Shown here: piece by piece, positions 1-12,068 of the stretch
Position numbering within the stretch: the stretch's first letter is position 1
Layout: the number at the start of each line of letters is the position of its first letter
Source: Lantana camara
Lineage: Eukaryota > Streptophyta > Magnoliopsida > Lamiales > Verbenaceae
DNA length: 64,000 nt
Direction of reading: 5' to 3'
Assembly: GCA_037501455.1 (NCBI GenBank)
Contig: CM074860.1
Coordinates: forward strand, 37,768,501 to 37,832,500
Notes under the pieces: generated by a model
The model's input: the letters and a program-made list of their open reading frames with translations, nothing else
Databases searched by the model: none
What the model was told of the DNA's origin: nothing
Position numbers and translations under genes: made by a program

Positions 1-1876
1 TTCTCCAAGTCAATGAGTCCGACAGACAGTGGGAGTGTCGACCTTGACTCTGATAAGACTTGCTTATGTGATTATGTCCTTTTGAAGGATCACTCACTTT
101 CATGGAGTGATAAGTGCATACGTTGATGCGTTCATAATACATAAGGATGATTGTTACAAGAACTTCATCACTGACATATCCCGCGTGAGAACATTCCAAA
201 ATGGGAAAGGAAGTTTCCTGAAACTTCCAGATTAGGAAATATCTCACAGGTCAATGACTTGATTCATTAATCCTTAGACTTGAGATTCTGTAATATCTCA
301 TATGAGCTAACTCTGTAATCTTTGATATAGGCTCAAAAGGGTGTCGCCATATTGACACCTGAACCATGGCCTATGTTGGGATTACACAAGTGGTATATGT
401 AGAATTAGTAGAATCGATAAAGGACCTACACTTGTTAAGAACAAGAATGATCACTTACTGATTGAGTTGTTCGTAGTCCATTAAACATTAAACCCTTGGC
501 CAAGGTGGATAAAAGATCAAGACATCTAGAAAATGGGGTTTTCTAGGATTGAGATCGAAATGGATATGAAACGAACATAACTTTAAAGATCAAGAATATT
601 TGGGCTATGTGAATATTCCCATGCCTTAGTTCTTGATTGAGAGATAGAGTTGTACGAGGATCGTATTTCACTGATTGTCATCGACTGAAAGGTTCTTCGA
701 TTCATTTCGTTATTCGGCTAGGGGTCACACACCCATTGCAAGATTACGATAGTGTGATCTGTGAAGTGATTAATTAATTAGGGAAGTGATTCATTAAAAT
801 TGCTGTCACTGCTAATCGAATAATGAACCTAAAGGGTCACACACAAATGCCAGAACACAAGGGCTATGGTAGGATGTTTGTAACGCCCCGACTTTTTGGC
901 CGTACAGGTATGACGTCACGAGTGGGTTTAGACCGAGAGTTATGTGACTTATATTTGTTTTAATTGCTAAGTGATTAATTAATTTATTAATTTGTCGAAT
1001 TAATTGCTACTATGTGATCTTTATTTGCTTTAAGTGCCGCTTGGATATTCTTGAATTAATTGCCATTACGTGATCTACATGAATTATGTGATCTGTGACT
1101 ATACTATTTAAATTTAGTTGTTACTTATATATTCGCTAATTAATATTTTGTTTTGATTATGTACTTATTTGATATTGTATGAAATCCTTGGACTCATTTG
1201 GACTTTTAATCGGACTCCTTTTGAGCACCAACTAAACCAAGGTACCCTTATTGAAGCACTTAAATTCCCAAGGGACCAAAGTGCAATTTCCCCTCTTTCT
1301 ATTTACACGGTAGATACATACATGTATACACCTACATTCTTATCTTTTTCATTTCTCACACAAGAACAAGAGATATACACCCCCTTCTCTTCTTCTTCCA
1401 TTTCGATCCAAACAAGGAAGCTCAAGACAAGGACTCAAGTTTTTTTCCTTCAAGAATTCAAGCCAAGATCTCTTCTTCTTCACCCCCTTCTTTTCTTCCA
1501 TCCAAGGTAAGATATGTATAAATGTGTATGTGATGAATTCTTGAGAAATTATTAGGGTTTGTGAACCATATGAATTCCATGACTTGAGTTGAAATCTATG
1601 TGTATATATGAGCTAATATGATGAATAATTGTTGGATTTTGGATTGTTGGTTAAAGCATGAGTGTTCCACCATTTTTGGAGCTTCAATGTGTGAAATGGC
1701 AACTTGTATTATGCTGGAGTTCATGCCTTAAGATTGAGATATGTGATAGATTATGTATATATGAATTTATGCCTTCAATTTGGAGTGTTTTAGTTGAGTT
1801 TTGAAGTGGTTGTTGCTTCCTTTTCTTCCCTTCACGCATAACCCCCTGTTTTGCTTCTTCTTCTCGGCCAGGAGGA

Positions 1877-1935
1877 CTACCCGGACGGGTAGTTTTATGC
1901 AGAAGGGTTTCTGCACTCCTTTCTCCCCGATCGGG
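1877..1935. repeat. Palindrome cluster in gypsy LTR F1
   Basis: Three inverted repeats lie in 59 bp: CTACCCG/CGGGTAG with a 2-nt centre (1877-1892), GCAGAA/TTCTGC with a 4-nt loop (1899-1914), and the perfect palindrome CCCGATCGGG (1926-1935). They begin 370 bp after the splice-donor-like GT at 1507. Confidence 0.7.
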
Positions 1936-3132
1936 TAAATTTCAGCATTGTTTTTCCCCGGCTAGGTACTCCCTCGTCCGAACTCCAAATGACCTGATTT
2001 TTAAGCAATTGCTTGAAGTCTACTAACACCTTCAATTAGAATCACCTTAATATCTTTTCTCATTTATGAGTTATGATCGTTTGAAAATTGTGTCGCTGCT
2101 TCGCCGAAACACTGCACTCACCCAACTTCGGACCTTCGCCATTTCCACATCGCTTTGAACCACGATTCGGGCCATATATAATTTGAAAGGCCTGTGTGTC
2201 TAGTTTCATTCCCAACAAACAAAACTCAATTCCAAATTCTAGAACTCAAGATATGTTCAATTCTTTACAGCTTGTGCATTTCTAAAAACTGTCAACTCTC
2301 ACTAAAAGTTTGCCCTACCCGTTTTCTTGCTTTCCCTCCACTTCCTCGGACTCCATATGTGGTTTATATGTATTTTATGCTTGATTAATTGATTATATGT
2401 GATATATCTTGATATTTTTATGAATTTTATGCTATGAATTTAATGCATATACGTGAAATGACAACATGAACGTTATGTGCTACTCTTATGCATGCATGAA
2501 TGGTTTGCTCCGTTTAATTGTTTTGTATGTTGTGTTTAGCTTCTTCCATGACTTTTATATTTTGTTAATATGTTATGTTATGTGATAACTTGTATATTAT
2601 GAAGCTTATGGCTCGATTTGATACAAAATATGAAAGATATGAAACACATGAATATGAAACCACTATGTATTGAATATTTGGAATAAATCACTTGATTATA
2701 TGACCTCATCACATGATTCATGCTTCTTATACATCTCATATCATGCGCATAACATTCCGTGCGTCTATGTGGTTTCATGTTGGGATTAATTCTCACGAGT
2801 ACACATTGTTCCTTCTCTTATACAGTTCGTTTCCAGGGCGGAGACTTCTGAATTGATTAGGCACCCGTATTACTCATGATTTATGTCTCATGGTATTCCA
2901 GGTGAGGGTGTTTTTGTTTTAGCTATGTAACAAACCCTACAACCCTTATGTGAAAAGCTTTGGCCAAAACCTTATGAATATATATATGATATTTTCAAAG
3001 TAGAGTTTATCGAGTAAAATATTGATCGAGTAAACCCCTTTTGAAATGAATTATGAAATATGTTATGTTTCTTATGAATTGAAATGTTTTGGCGAGATTA
3101 TGCATGTATGTTATGTTCACGGTCCGAGGAAT

Positions 3133-3326
3133 TTAGTATATGGGGCTATCCGGGGAGGCAAGGTCCAACGGTGATCCCATGTGCTGATTCCATTTATGTT
3201 TAACGGAAAAACGGACCTCGTTAAGGAGTTTTTGACGAGGAAACACTAACCGGGCTTTGAGGACTCATGAACCTCAATTGCCACATTGATATGTTTTGGT
3301 GGTCGTGCCTTGCAAACCCGTCCACC
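3133..3326 (+). other. Conserved four-hairpin block, LTR family F1
   Basis: Hairpin I pairs 3133-3143 with 3177-3187 (11 pairs, three of them G-U). Hairpin II pairs 3216-3224 with 3232-3240 around a GGAGTTT loop. Hairpin III is TTGAGG/CCTCAA (3257-3262, 3272-3277) around ACTCATGAA. Hairpin IV is GGTGG/CCACC (3298-3302, 3322-3326) enclosing CCTTGCAAACCC. Positions and loops match blocks in the LTRs at 6174, 51822/59590 and 36181. Confidence 0.7.
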
Positions 3327-5132
3327 ACCCGGAGGAAGAAGGTCGGAACTTGTTTTATGATTATGATTATGTTTATGTATGATTGATATGCACCATGCGG
3401 GAAGGCCGGGACACGGATTGCCCAAACGAATATGTCTTATGATATGATATTTGATCTGTTTGTATTATGATATATTGCATGATCACCTATTTAAAGTATT
3501 AATGATATTTGTCATACACAGTCGGAGTTTGGTTGGAGATGATGCACGCTCACTCGCCGAGCCTTTATGTTTATGTATGAATTATGAACGTAATGAATTA
3601 ATATGATTAGTCGTAAAATCTGAGTATTGCTTAGTTATTCTCTTGCCCTTTTGGGAACTAATTCTAAATAAAACCTTGCTCGGGATTTATGACTTGCATG
3701 TGCATGTTTTTATATATCCGTATATCGCTCCTGCTCACTCAGTCTTCTAGAGACTGACCCCTCTTCCCCACTTTTCAGTTCTTGCAGGTTTGGGCTAGGC
3801 GGAGGTCATGTTTTAAGTCTCATGTCGAGTCACAAGTGTACACTCGAGTCCCATTATATATTGTTATGATTAATTACATCACCTTATGTATTCGGGCCTG
3901 TGTGCCATTTATAATTCTTGATTATGGATTCGGGACGGGTTGCATGCCTTATTGAACCCGTTGTTAGGACTTGTGTTGGAACTTAATTATGTTATGAAAT
4001 GTTTAAGTTTGGAGCTATTATTGGAATTCATGTATGGGATTATTACTTCAGTACTATGTTGGGCGTTATGATTTATTTGGTTCAGGGTTAGATTCCGCCT
4101 AGCTAGGATTTTTTTTATTTTGTCTCCCGTTCGCTATGAGTCCGGTTCATGTTTGGATTACCCATTTCATGTGTGGACTAGACTTGTAGTGCGGCGGATG
4201 TGGCGCCTATCGTCGAGGGTGCTACAATGTTAATATGATTAACGAAGGATCAAATTAGTTGATCGAAATGGGCATAGAATGAGGCTGATGCCATGTGTCA
4301 TGTTCACGTGGCTGCCATGTGTCACACGGCCAATGTTGTTGCCACGTGTCACGTACACGTAGCTTCACGCGTGTCTCATTTCGTGCGATTTATTTCACAC
4401 GAGATTCTTTTCTAGAGTTAATTAATTAAATTGTAATTAATTAATTTGGTCTTTTAATTAATTTTGAATTAATTGTTAAGACTATTCTCAAATAAACTTA
4501 ACCCAATAAATAATTAATTAAGAATTAATTTATTTATTGAATATTGACTTTTAACTTTAAGAAAGTTGAAAAGCCCAACTTCCTATTGTAGGAGAGAGAA
4601 GGTTATTCTTGCAAGACTTGGAGAACAAGTTGGGAACTTATTTTTTCCAATTAAATTAATAATTTAATTAGTTAATTAGTAAGCACGAAAAGAAGGCCCA
4701 TTGGTTTAGGAAACCCTAATAGGGTTCGAACCACCTAGTATTTATACTAGGGGTGGTGCTTCTCTTATTCTTTAGACCAACACTCACGAAATGTTAAGTT
4801 TTTGAGAAAAATAAAAGAAAAGTTTTCAAAGCAAAAATTATCCTAGCCTTAACGCAAGCCATTAAACTAGCATCCACACTCGCTTGATTATGTTCTAGGT
4901 CTTGTGCGGATACGCTTTCGAGGGATTCTACTTTGGAGTCTAAATCGAAGGCCGTTCGAGGGACTTTCAACTTGAAGGGTGTTTGTTCGGTGGTAACAAC
5001 ATCACAAGAAAGCTTCAATCAAAGTGATTTTCTTGTTACACCCAACGTTACAGTACGAAAATCGCAAGACAACAATTAAACTTTTGGAAAATTTTAAACT
5101 TCCGCTGCTCAAGTCTTTCGTGTTTTCCAACA

Positions 5133-6173
5133 ACCTACATTAAATATCATACTATAAAGTACATGTACTTATATGTTTATAATATTCATATTTTACTATA
5201 CATACAATCAATATATCTATACATATATAATATATTACGTTACATAGATATACACATATTATATATATCTCACCCACTTTATGCATACATATATACATAC
5301 ACTAATATATCTTCTAATCTAATATATATATACACACTACACAATCACTATACACACACACACTAAATCTCTAACACACACACACAAGCACTCTTTTCTC
5401 TCAAACACTCCACATACATTCATACATACACTTCATGGATTCAAGAGGAAGAGGAAGAGAAGAAGAGCAGCATCATTTCCATTCATCATCTCCATCATCT
5501 CTATCACTACATCTTCTCTTTTTTTCTATTACTCTCAAGGTTGGTATTTATGTATATGTGTGTGTGTATATATATATATATATTTCTTTGAATGTGTGAG
5601 ATGTTGTTAGGGCTTTGATAATCTAAGTTTATCTTCTTGTTTTCAAGCATGTTAGAGTACTTATATATGAGAATCCATGAATTTATTGCTTGATTGACTT
5701 GGTTGTTGGAAGATTTGATGAACATGTATATATATGATGGTTTTATGAATAGTGATGCTTGATCTTGGTGCAAATGTGTGTTGTATGAAGTCCATTTGAG
5801 ATATCATGGATATATTGAAGTGTTAAGCATGTTATGACTTATACTTTGCAGCTTAGTTGTTGTTTGAGTTGTTTATGGAGGAGTTGTTCGTGGCTGCCCT
5901 ATTTTGAGCTGTTCTTTTTGGGGACTGCGAATGCATCGGGGGCGCAACGCCTTTTAGTTATTTTTACGTCGCGGCCGCGACGGGCTTACAATTGGAGCTT
6001 CTGGATAGATACCTGTTTACTTGTCGTTTGTTGTTCCAACGTGCTTATTTCTTGTCGTACTTTCCCGCATGATTAAATACTCAAATATGCGATATAATTT
6101 GCATGATTATGATGATTTGGATTTCACATGAACATTCCTATAGATTATAAACATTGAAATCTCATCCCATATC
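5133..6173 (+). mobile_element. Fragment of another Ty3/gypsy LTR
   Basis: No gene is recognised. The layout matches an internal part of the gypsy LTRs: a CA/CT-rich leader-like stretch with ACACAC runs (5340-5395), a donor-like CTCAAG/GTTGGT at 5539/5540, the phrase TGTTAGGGCTTTG, and a GC-rich palindrome at the equivalent place. Its left end is cut by the copia LTR ending at 5132 and its right end by the gypsy LTR starting at 6174. The small reading frames (5163-5366, 5834-6076) are low-complexity or unsupported. Confidence 0.65.
5967..5982. repeat. Perfect 16-bp palindrome in the gypsy LTR fragment
   Basis: CGTCGCGGCCGCGACG is fully self-complementary. It lies 427 bp after the donor-like GT at 5540, the position occupied by differing palindromes in the other gypsy LTR families. 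Confidence 0.75.
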
Positions 6174-7427
6174 TGGAACGCCCTGACTTTTTGGCCATAC
6201 AGGCATGACGTATGTGTTTATTAATTACACAATTTAATTGTTTATTTATTTTATTCTTCATTATTTATTTCGTTATTTGTTATACTGTGGGTTTATTTGT
6301 TATTTGTTTTGAATCTATATGTTAATCTTCAACGTTTTGCTTATATGATTATGAACATGCCTTGTTTGAATCCGATTTGATTTCTGTTTTTCGTGAAACC
6401 TTGGTATGCACGAATTATGTGTCTTATGAACATGATTATATGCTCGTTGCATGATTTTCTTCTAGCATGCTTGAGTTCTTGGTTCGTTTGTGCGATCGGA
6501 ACCAAAAAGGGGCTAAAGAGCATTTAGCGCGCATTGGGTTCCGGGCGGCGTAACATGAGCTCAGGAACTCAGAATCAAGTTTTATCAACTCTATTGAATT
6601 CATATTGACGATTCGGAGTCAATGGGATAGGCCTCATATTTTCCTAAGGCCATTTGAACCTCTGAAATTCGACCGAAACAAGCACCTCGTGCTTAACATG
6701 ACAACCGTTGTTTATTCTCAAGTTGCGGCCCTATACTAACATCCCTAAACCCCTAAGCCTTGAACTAAGCCCAATTGAGTCACTCCTCTCTCCTCTCTTA
6801 CCCCTGAATATTGAACCCCTCACCCTCACACAAGAGAAAAAACTCAGCCTGAAGAGAAAGATGAGAAGAAAGGAGAAGAACCACGATTCACCTTTGAGAC
6901 TTTTAAGCTCACCTCACCTTAAATCCTTCTCCAACTTGAAAGGTAAGTCCATATTTGTTATATAAATCTCCTTGTGGTCATTTTAAGTTAGGATTTGCAT
7001 GATTTTTCCAAGTTATGAGCATGGTATGTTGAAGATGATGAATAGTAAGGGCTAAGTGACTTTTGTTCATTCAATCTTGTTTCCTTGCATTTTCTTTGAG
7101 TTTCTTGAGTAATAATTGATCCTAAGTCATGTATTTATACTTGTATGGAGTTATATTCCTTAGTGGTTGTGAGTTGAATGTATTGCCATTAATGAATTTG
7201 ATTGGAAATGGAAGGAAATGAACTTGTTCCCATCTCTTGCATATGTTTCATGTTTAGCTTGATTTTAATTTGTTTCTTGGTATGAATTGCATGAACTTTT
7301 GTTGTTGGAACTTACCTTAAGGTGTTACCTTGTGTTGATTCCTTGATTTTGGTTGTGTATCTAGAGTGTTAACTCTTTTGCCCCTTGTTGTTTTGCTGCC
7401 GAGTAGGGACACCCCCGTATCATTTTT

Positions 7428-7592
7428 GGGACACGGGCGTGTCCCCCTTGCCTTTCGTGTCTGTACTCAGACACGGCGGTGTCATGAAATTGCCTTGGCG
7501 TGGGACACCGACAGGTCCCCTGGTCCTTTTCGCGGCTGTAATCAGATACGGGCGTGTCACCTTTTTACCTAAGAGGGTGACACTCTCGTGTC
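7428..7592. repeat. Four near-palindromic GC-rich repeats in LTR G1
   Basis: The copies are GGGACACGGGCGTGTCCC (7428-7445, 8-bp perfect arms), GACACGGCGGTGTC (7470-7483), GATACGGGCGTGTC (7545-7558) and GACACTCTCGTGTC (7579-7592). The first lies 485 bp after the donor-like GT at 6943. Confidence 0.75.
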
Positions 7593-8174
7593 TCCTCTGC
7601 TTTCTTGAGTGTTTACTTTGTTCTTCATTTATTTGTTTTATAAGTTGTTACCTCGCTTTTTTTATGAATTTTATGCCTTGTATACATGTTGTCAGGTGAA
7701 TTATGATAAACATATTAAGTTTATGGCTCGTTTTGATATGATCTATGAAAGTTATGAAACGATTAAGCTTGAAACCTCCATGTATTAAATGTACTTGAAC
7801 GTATTACTTGATTATGTGACTTCATAACATTATTTTAATTCTTATGCATCTCATATCATGTTCATTACATCGCCGTGCGTCGTTATGGTCATTTTGAGTC
7901 TCACTTCATTTCTTTTGCACAGATTTGGGTATAGTCGGAGACGAGGGCGGTCTTTGAGGCTCTTGTGCCATTTTCTTGCTTTCAAGGCGGGTTTCTCTAC
8001 TATTAGTTATGATGACCCGATATATACCCTTATGTGAAAAGTTTTAAGCCAGGTTAGTATATTTATATATCGTGTCTCTTTGGGGTAAATGATTTTCAAC
8101 GTAAAGCCTTTCTTTATGTATCCCTACCTAATATTTTTGGTAAGAGCATGAATGTAAACACCGGCCCAGGGACT

Positions 8175-8361
8175 TAGTGTATGTGGCTCTCTAGGGAGGC
8201 AAGGGCCGACGGTGATCCCATGTACTAGTTTCAATCAAACTACGACGAAACTGACCTCGCTAGGAGATTTGGCGAGGAAGGGGAACCGGGCTTTTGAGGA
8301 TTCATGTACCTCACTAGCTATTATGAATTGGTGGCCGGGCCTTGCAAACCCGTCTACCACC
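8175..8361 (+). other. Conserved four-hairpin block, LTR G1 (F2)
   Basis: Hairpin I pairs 8175-8183 with 8219-8227 (9 pairs, two G-U). Hairpin II pairs CCTCGCTA (8255-8262) with TGGCGAGG (8270-8277) around GGAGATT. Hairpin III is TGAGG/CCTCA (8295-8299, 8309-8313) around ATTCATGTA. Hairpin IV is GGTGG/CCACC (8330-8334, 8357-8361) enclosing CCTTGCAAACCC. Confidence 0.7.
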
Positions 8362-8750
8362 CTGAGGAAAAAGTTGTATATGAACGATTGAATGAAAGAA
8401 TCGCATGAATGAGCCCAAAAGATTGTTGTGTGATGACTAATGAATTAATGTCTTATGTTTACACAAGGCATTGTTTGAGATTATGCACGGCCACTCTCCA
8501 GGGCATGAATAACCTATTTAATGAATATAATAGTTGTAATCCCGTTGATGTTTTCTTTGTTTTACCCACTTGGGAAATAGTTATCAAACTTCACACGGGA
8601 TTATGACTTGCACGTATATGTTTAAATTCCGTGATATTTATATACTATACCCTGTTTTATACCCACCAGTCTCCTTTAGACTAAACCCGTTTTGTTTTCA
8701 GTTGTGTTGTGCAGGTTTTAGGAGTGCTAGGCGGGAATACGAGTCGTCTA

Positions 8751-10347
8751 TGTTAGGAATAGTACCCTAGAAAGCCGATTGAATATCCGCTTTGTACTTT
8801 TCCTTATTGTAATCACAGACAATCTTTGAATGAAATAACAAATTGAGGCAACACTTCTTTATATGCTCTTGTTTGGTATGCGTTTACTTTATCTATGCAT
8901 GTATGAGAACTCCCCTAATCCTGATGACTTTAGGACTCTACCATTTAGGTGAAATGGTTCATGAAGCGAGCCCTATATCATATAAGTCATGATTAGTAAA
9001 ATACTCCAAGCCCATGAGTCCTACCGACAGTGGGAGTGTCAACCTGACTCCTCTAAGGCTTGCTTGTGGGATCACGCCCTTAAGAAGGACCACCTTGTTT
9101 CATGTAGGTGCAAAGTGTATAGTTGATACGTGCGTGATACATGAGAGTGCTTACTTCAATAAGTAAGTTCACTGAGGTGCCCCGTGTGAGAACATTCCTA
9201 AATGGGAAACGAAGTTTCTATTTCAGGAAATGGAAACTTCCAGATTAGGAAATATCTCACGAGTCATTGATGTGATTAATTGATCCTTAGACTTGAGGTT
9301 CCATGTCACTTTATGAGTTAATTCTGTAGTCTTAGGTATAAGCTTTAAAGGGTGTCGTCTTAGACAACTGATTCAAGGCTTATGCTGGGGCTGCACAAGT
9401 GATTCATAAAAGTGAATGAGAATCAAGAAAGGACCTACACTTGCATTTGCAAGGTGATCACTTATTGTGTAAGTCATTCATATGCCATATGGAGTCCTTG
9501 GCCAAGGCAGTAGATCAAGACATCAAGAAAAGGGTTTCTTGGATTGAGATCAAATGGATATGAAATGCACTTTGCTTTAAGACCGGATTATTAGGGTTCT
9601 GATTATTCCCTTACCCTAGATCATGGTTGAGAGACAGTACGTAGGAGGATTGTATCTCATAATGAATCAATGACTTAAAGGTTCTGTCGAATCCGAACAT
9701 TCCAATTCAGCTAGGGGTTGAACACCTGTTGCTAGACTATGGTCGTTTAATCTGTGGACTGATTAATTAATTAGTGAATTAATTAATTAGGGTCACTACT
9801 AATTGAATTGAGAACGTAGAGGGTCACACACAACAACTTGGTTACATGAGTTAAGGCCTTAAAATGATTAAACGAGTTAATCGGGCCAAGAGGGTTCCAC
9901 ACGTGTGGGTCACGTGAGTGACACGTATCTTTGTGACACCATCATTTCTCCAAGATAAAGGGGAGCTCGATCTCCCCTTAGAGAGTAATTGGCAATTCTT
10001 TTGGTTCATCTGTTGAACACCATCCTTTCTCCAAGATAAATTAAACCCTAGGTTAAACCTAAACACTAACTAGAGAACTAGCATCCTTACTAGTTAGATT
10101 GTAGTCAAGTTGGTGGACTATCTCTAGAGAGCTTCAAGTTAGAAGTTTTGAAGATTCGACCTTTACCAAGGAGAGGGGATCAAACCGCGAGAAGAGCGTT
10201 CTTGGGTGGCTTGAAACGCTTCAAGAAAGTTAATTAAGAAAGTAAGTTTCTAATCCATACGAATTTGGATACACGATTGCGAGGCCAAGATCCTTTTGTT
10301 GGAAAAATTTTAAATTTCCGCTGCTTTCTGATTCCTGTTTTCCAACA
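8751..10347 (+). mobile_element. Solo Ty1/copia LTR inside gypsy LTR G1
   Basis: It starts TGTTAGGAATAG and ends TGTTTTCCAACA (1597 bp). Flanks are GTCTA (8746-8750) and GTCTG (10348-10352), a target duplication with one mismatch. Gypsy LTR sequence resumes directly after it (GCCTTGCATTTGGG, compare 54479). It closely matches the copia 3' LTR at 30862 over its first roughly 1.2 kb, then differs: the AT-rich, TATA-bearing stretch of that LTR (about 32050-32280) is absent. CACGTG motifs lie at 9900-9905 and 9911-9916. Confidence 0.9.
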
Positions 10348-10739
10348 GTCTGTGCCTTGCATTTGGGTCTAGCACTTTTGTTTGGGTTATATACATACAC
10401 TCATATTATTTTGTATTATGATTATGAATTTTGGAGCGTACTTTTTTATTGTTATGTAGGCCGTGTGGGCCGTTGGATATTTGTATTTATATTTTGGAGC
10501 TTGAAAGCTCGTTATACATGTTATATGTTAGATATTGCTTCCGCTTTTTATGTCTTTACTCTGATTTTATTAATTCCCTTTCTTGAATGGTTTAAGGGTT
10601 AGCTCCCGCCTATCGCAGCCAGTGTGTTGTGTTCCCGTTCGCCGTGATTTGGCACGTGTATGTACTTTCCATTTCACATACGGGTCGGGCCTCGGTGCAG
10701 GGGATGTGGTGCCTTGCGCTCGGGTGCTACATCATTAAG

Positions 10740-10751
10740 TGGTATCAGAGC
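10740..10751 (+). promoter_or_regulatory. Primer-binding site (tRNA-Met type) of G1
   Basis: TGGTATCAGAGC matches the complement of the 3' end of plant initiator tRNA-Met, as in plant LTR retrotransposons. It follows the LTR end (10731) by 8 bp. Gypsy-like similarity continues only a little further (TAGGGTTGCAAAA). Confidence 0.9.
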
Positions 10752-12068
10752 TTAGGGTTGCAAAAACCCTGGCCCTATTTCTCGTGATCCATTTTCGTAT
10801 TTCGTGCAATCCAGTCCCAATTTTTTTTTATTTTAATTTTAAAATTTTATTTTATGAATACTTATTTTAATTTTTGAATAAAACTTAAAATTGGGATTTT
10901 TGAGAAATAGAGACGGTTTATGCTTTGGGAAAATACATCTTTGATAAAATTATTAATTTTCAGAAATTAATTGGAATTTTATTTGTTTTGGTAGTTTGGG
11001 ATTGATTTAAAACTTTTATAAATAAGACTCGCATCAAGCCGTGTTTTAAGTCATTAGGACTTGAAAGGGGAATTTTAATTTATTGGCTAAATTTAAATTC
11101 TCGCAAAAGCATGTTAGGTGATCATGGGTTTAGACTTATGTATGGTTTTAATTTATGCACATGGATGGTTTAAATTGGGGTTGGAGCCCTATAGTTGCGT
11201 TTTTCAATTGAGGTTGGAGCCTCACTTATGTGCGTACTGTTATGTGATTTATTATGTGGCTTTCCATATTACTGTTTTTTAGGCCGGGGTATGCCCCATG
11301 TATTTGTCTAAGGACAATATGAAGATTGAGCCTTATTACTTTATGTCTTTTTCTTTTTATTGTAATTTGAGAGTAGAGATAGGTGGTGAGGTTTTATTTT
11401 CATTTTAGAGACAATGCATCCATGGAGTAAGATGGACCACATTCAAGTAACAAGGTGGCCATAAGTGAAGACCCCTCAAAATGTTAGGGAGGGGAATCTC
11501 AATTGAAAAATATAATAGAGATAGGGCTCATATTTTGTTACCGCTTTCCCTTATGTGATTTAAACTGTTTATGTGGCATGTATGTTAGAACTTGTGATTG
11601 TGGAGTGGCTCCCACATATCACGCATAAGATAGGTAGAACCCATGATCATCACATGTTAGTATCATGCTAAGACATGTTATCTGTTTATGTGCTTGTTTG
11701 AAATACATTTAAGTTGTACTTGGATTAATCAAGACTAATAAAATTGGATAACATATATGTTGGTGAGGTCGAACCGGATAACTCTCCGGTTGATTCGAAA
11801 ATTCCCATTAAATATTAAGCTAATTTCGAACAAATAGGTGTTTAATTCGAGATGCAAATTTTGAATTAAATTCCTAGCATTCCATCAATAGGTTTTAAGT
11901 TTAGTAAGTGAAGCTAGTTATTGTCCGCGAATCATGGGATAGCTAGTGGAGTTTATTAGTTCTTAGTTACCTAATTGATCATTTTAAATGATCAATATTT
12001 CATGATCAATTTTGGCAAGGGTGATGTCCGCGAGTCGTGGGTCGTTCGAACTAAGTTTTGATCATGAT
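10752..12068 (+). mobile_element. Untranslated leader, apparently of the copia element (part 1)
   Basis: There is no coding capacity. The first 25 bp or so resemble the gypsy leader at 54858. The rest does not. It is interrupted at 12068 by G2 and continues at 26581 after the target duplication ATGAT, leading to copia gag. A motif of the form GCGAGTCGTGGGT occurs twice here (11923-11940 as a variant, 12026-12042) and twice after the interruption (26633-26647, 26747-26760), tying the two parts together. Long leaders are typical of Angela/BARE-type copia elements. No copia 5' LTR lies upstream. Confidence 0.65.

Larger units (their letters stand above)
879..4226 (+). mobile_element. Solo Ty3/gypsy LTR (family F1) inside the copia LTR
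   Basis: It starts TGTAACGCCCCGACTTTT and ends GGTGCTACA, and is flanked by a perfect 5-bp target duplication ATGTT (874-878 and 4227-4231). No internal domain remains, so this is a solo LTR of 3348 bp left by LTR-LTR recombination. Visible inside are a perfect TGACGTCA box (911-918), a pyrimidine-rich putative exon ending in CCAAG/GTAAG at 1506/1507, a palindrome cluster (1877-1935), and the multi-hairpin block (3133-3326) shared with the other gypsy LTRs here. Confidence 0.95.
1..5132 (+). mobile_element. Ty1/copia LTR, 5' end outside window, split by a solo gypsy LTR
   Basis: The first bases align with the interior of the copia LTRs at 8751 and 30862 (shared phrases such as CAGTGGGAGTG and AGATTAGGAAATATCTCAC). 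The 3' terminus is TGTTTTCCAACA at 5121-5132, the same end as the LTR at 8751-10347. About 250 bp of the 5' side should lie before the window. No primer-binding site follows 5132, so this is a solo LTR or a 3' LTR. It is clearly diverged from the other two copies, so it is older or a different subfamily. It holds CACGTG motifs (4305, 4343) and a TATA-like TATTTATAC at 4739-4747. The segment 879-4226 is a later insertion. Confidence 0.85.
6174..10731 (+). mobile_element. Ty3/gypsy LTR G1 (family F2), followed by a PBS; split by a copia solo LTR
   Basis: It starts TGGAACGCCCTGACTTTTTG and ends CGGGTGCTACA. A primer-binding site begins 9 bp after the end, so this is a 5' LTR. Removing the insertion at 8751-10347 (and its duplicated target) leaves about 2.95 kb. 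It carries the donor-like AAAG/GTAAGT (6942/6943), four near-palindromes (7428-7592), and the multi-hairpin block (8175-8361). Its body is probably the gag-pol remnant at 32341-35300, now separated by the copia/G2 nest; that link is inferred from position and orientation only. Confidence 0.85.

Noticed and set aside
1169..1510. 113-aa frame in the solo gypsy LTR F1
   Set aside because: It covers the pyrimidine-rich leader-like stretch. The Ser/Leu/Phe-rich product is composition-driven and not kept in other families.
5163..5366. 67-aa Tyr/Ile-rich reading frame
   Set aside because: It is low-complexity TA/CA-rich LTR sequence without homology or context.
7366..7699. Overlapping frames of 68 and 104 aa in LTR G1
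   Set aside because: They run through the palindrome cluster, and equivalents are not conserved in other LTR families.
10740..10751. Possible tRNA gene fragments at TGGTATCAGAGC sites
   Set aside because: The 12-mers directly follow LTR ends and are primer-binding sites. No tRNA cloverleaf surrounds them.
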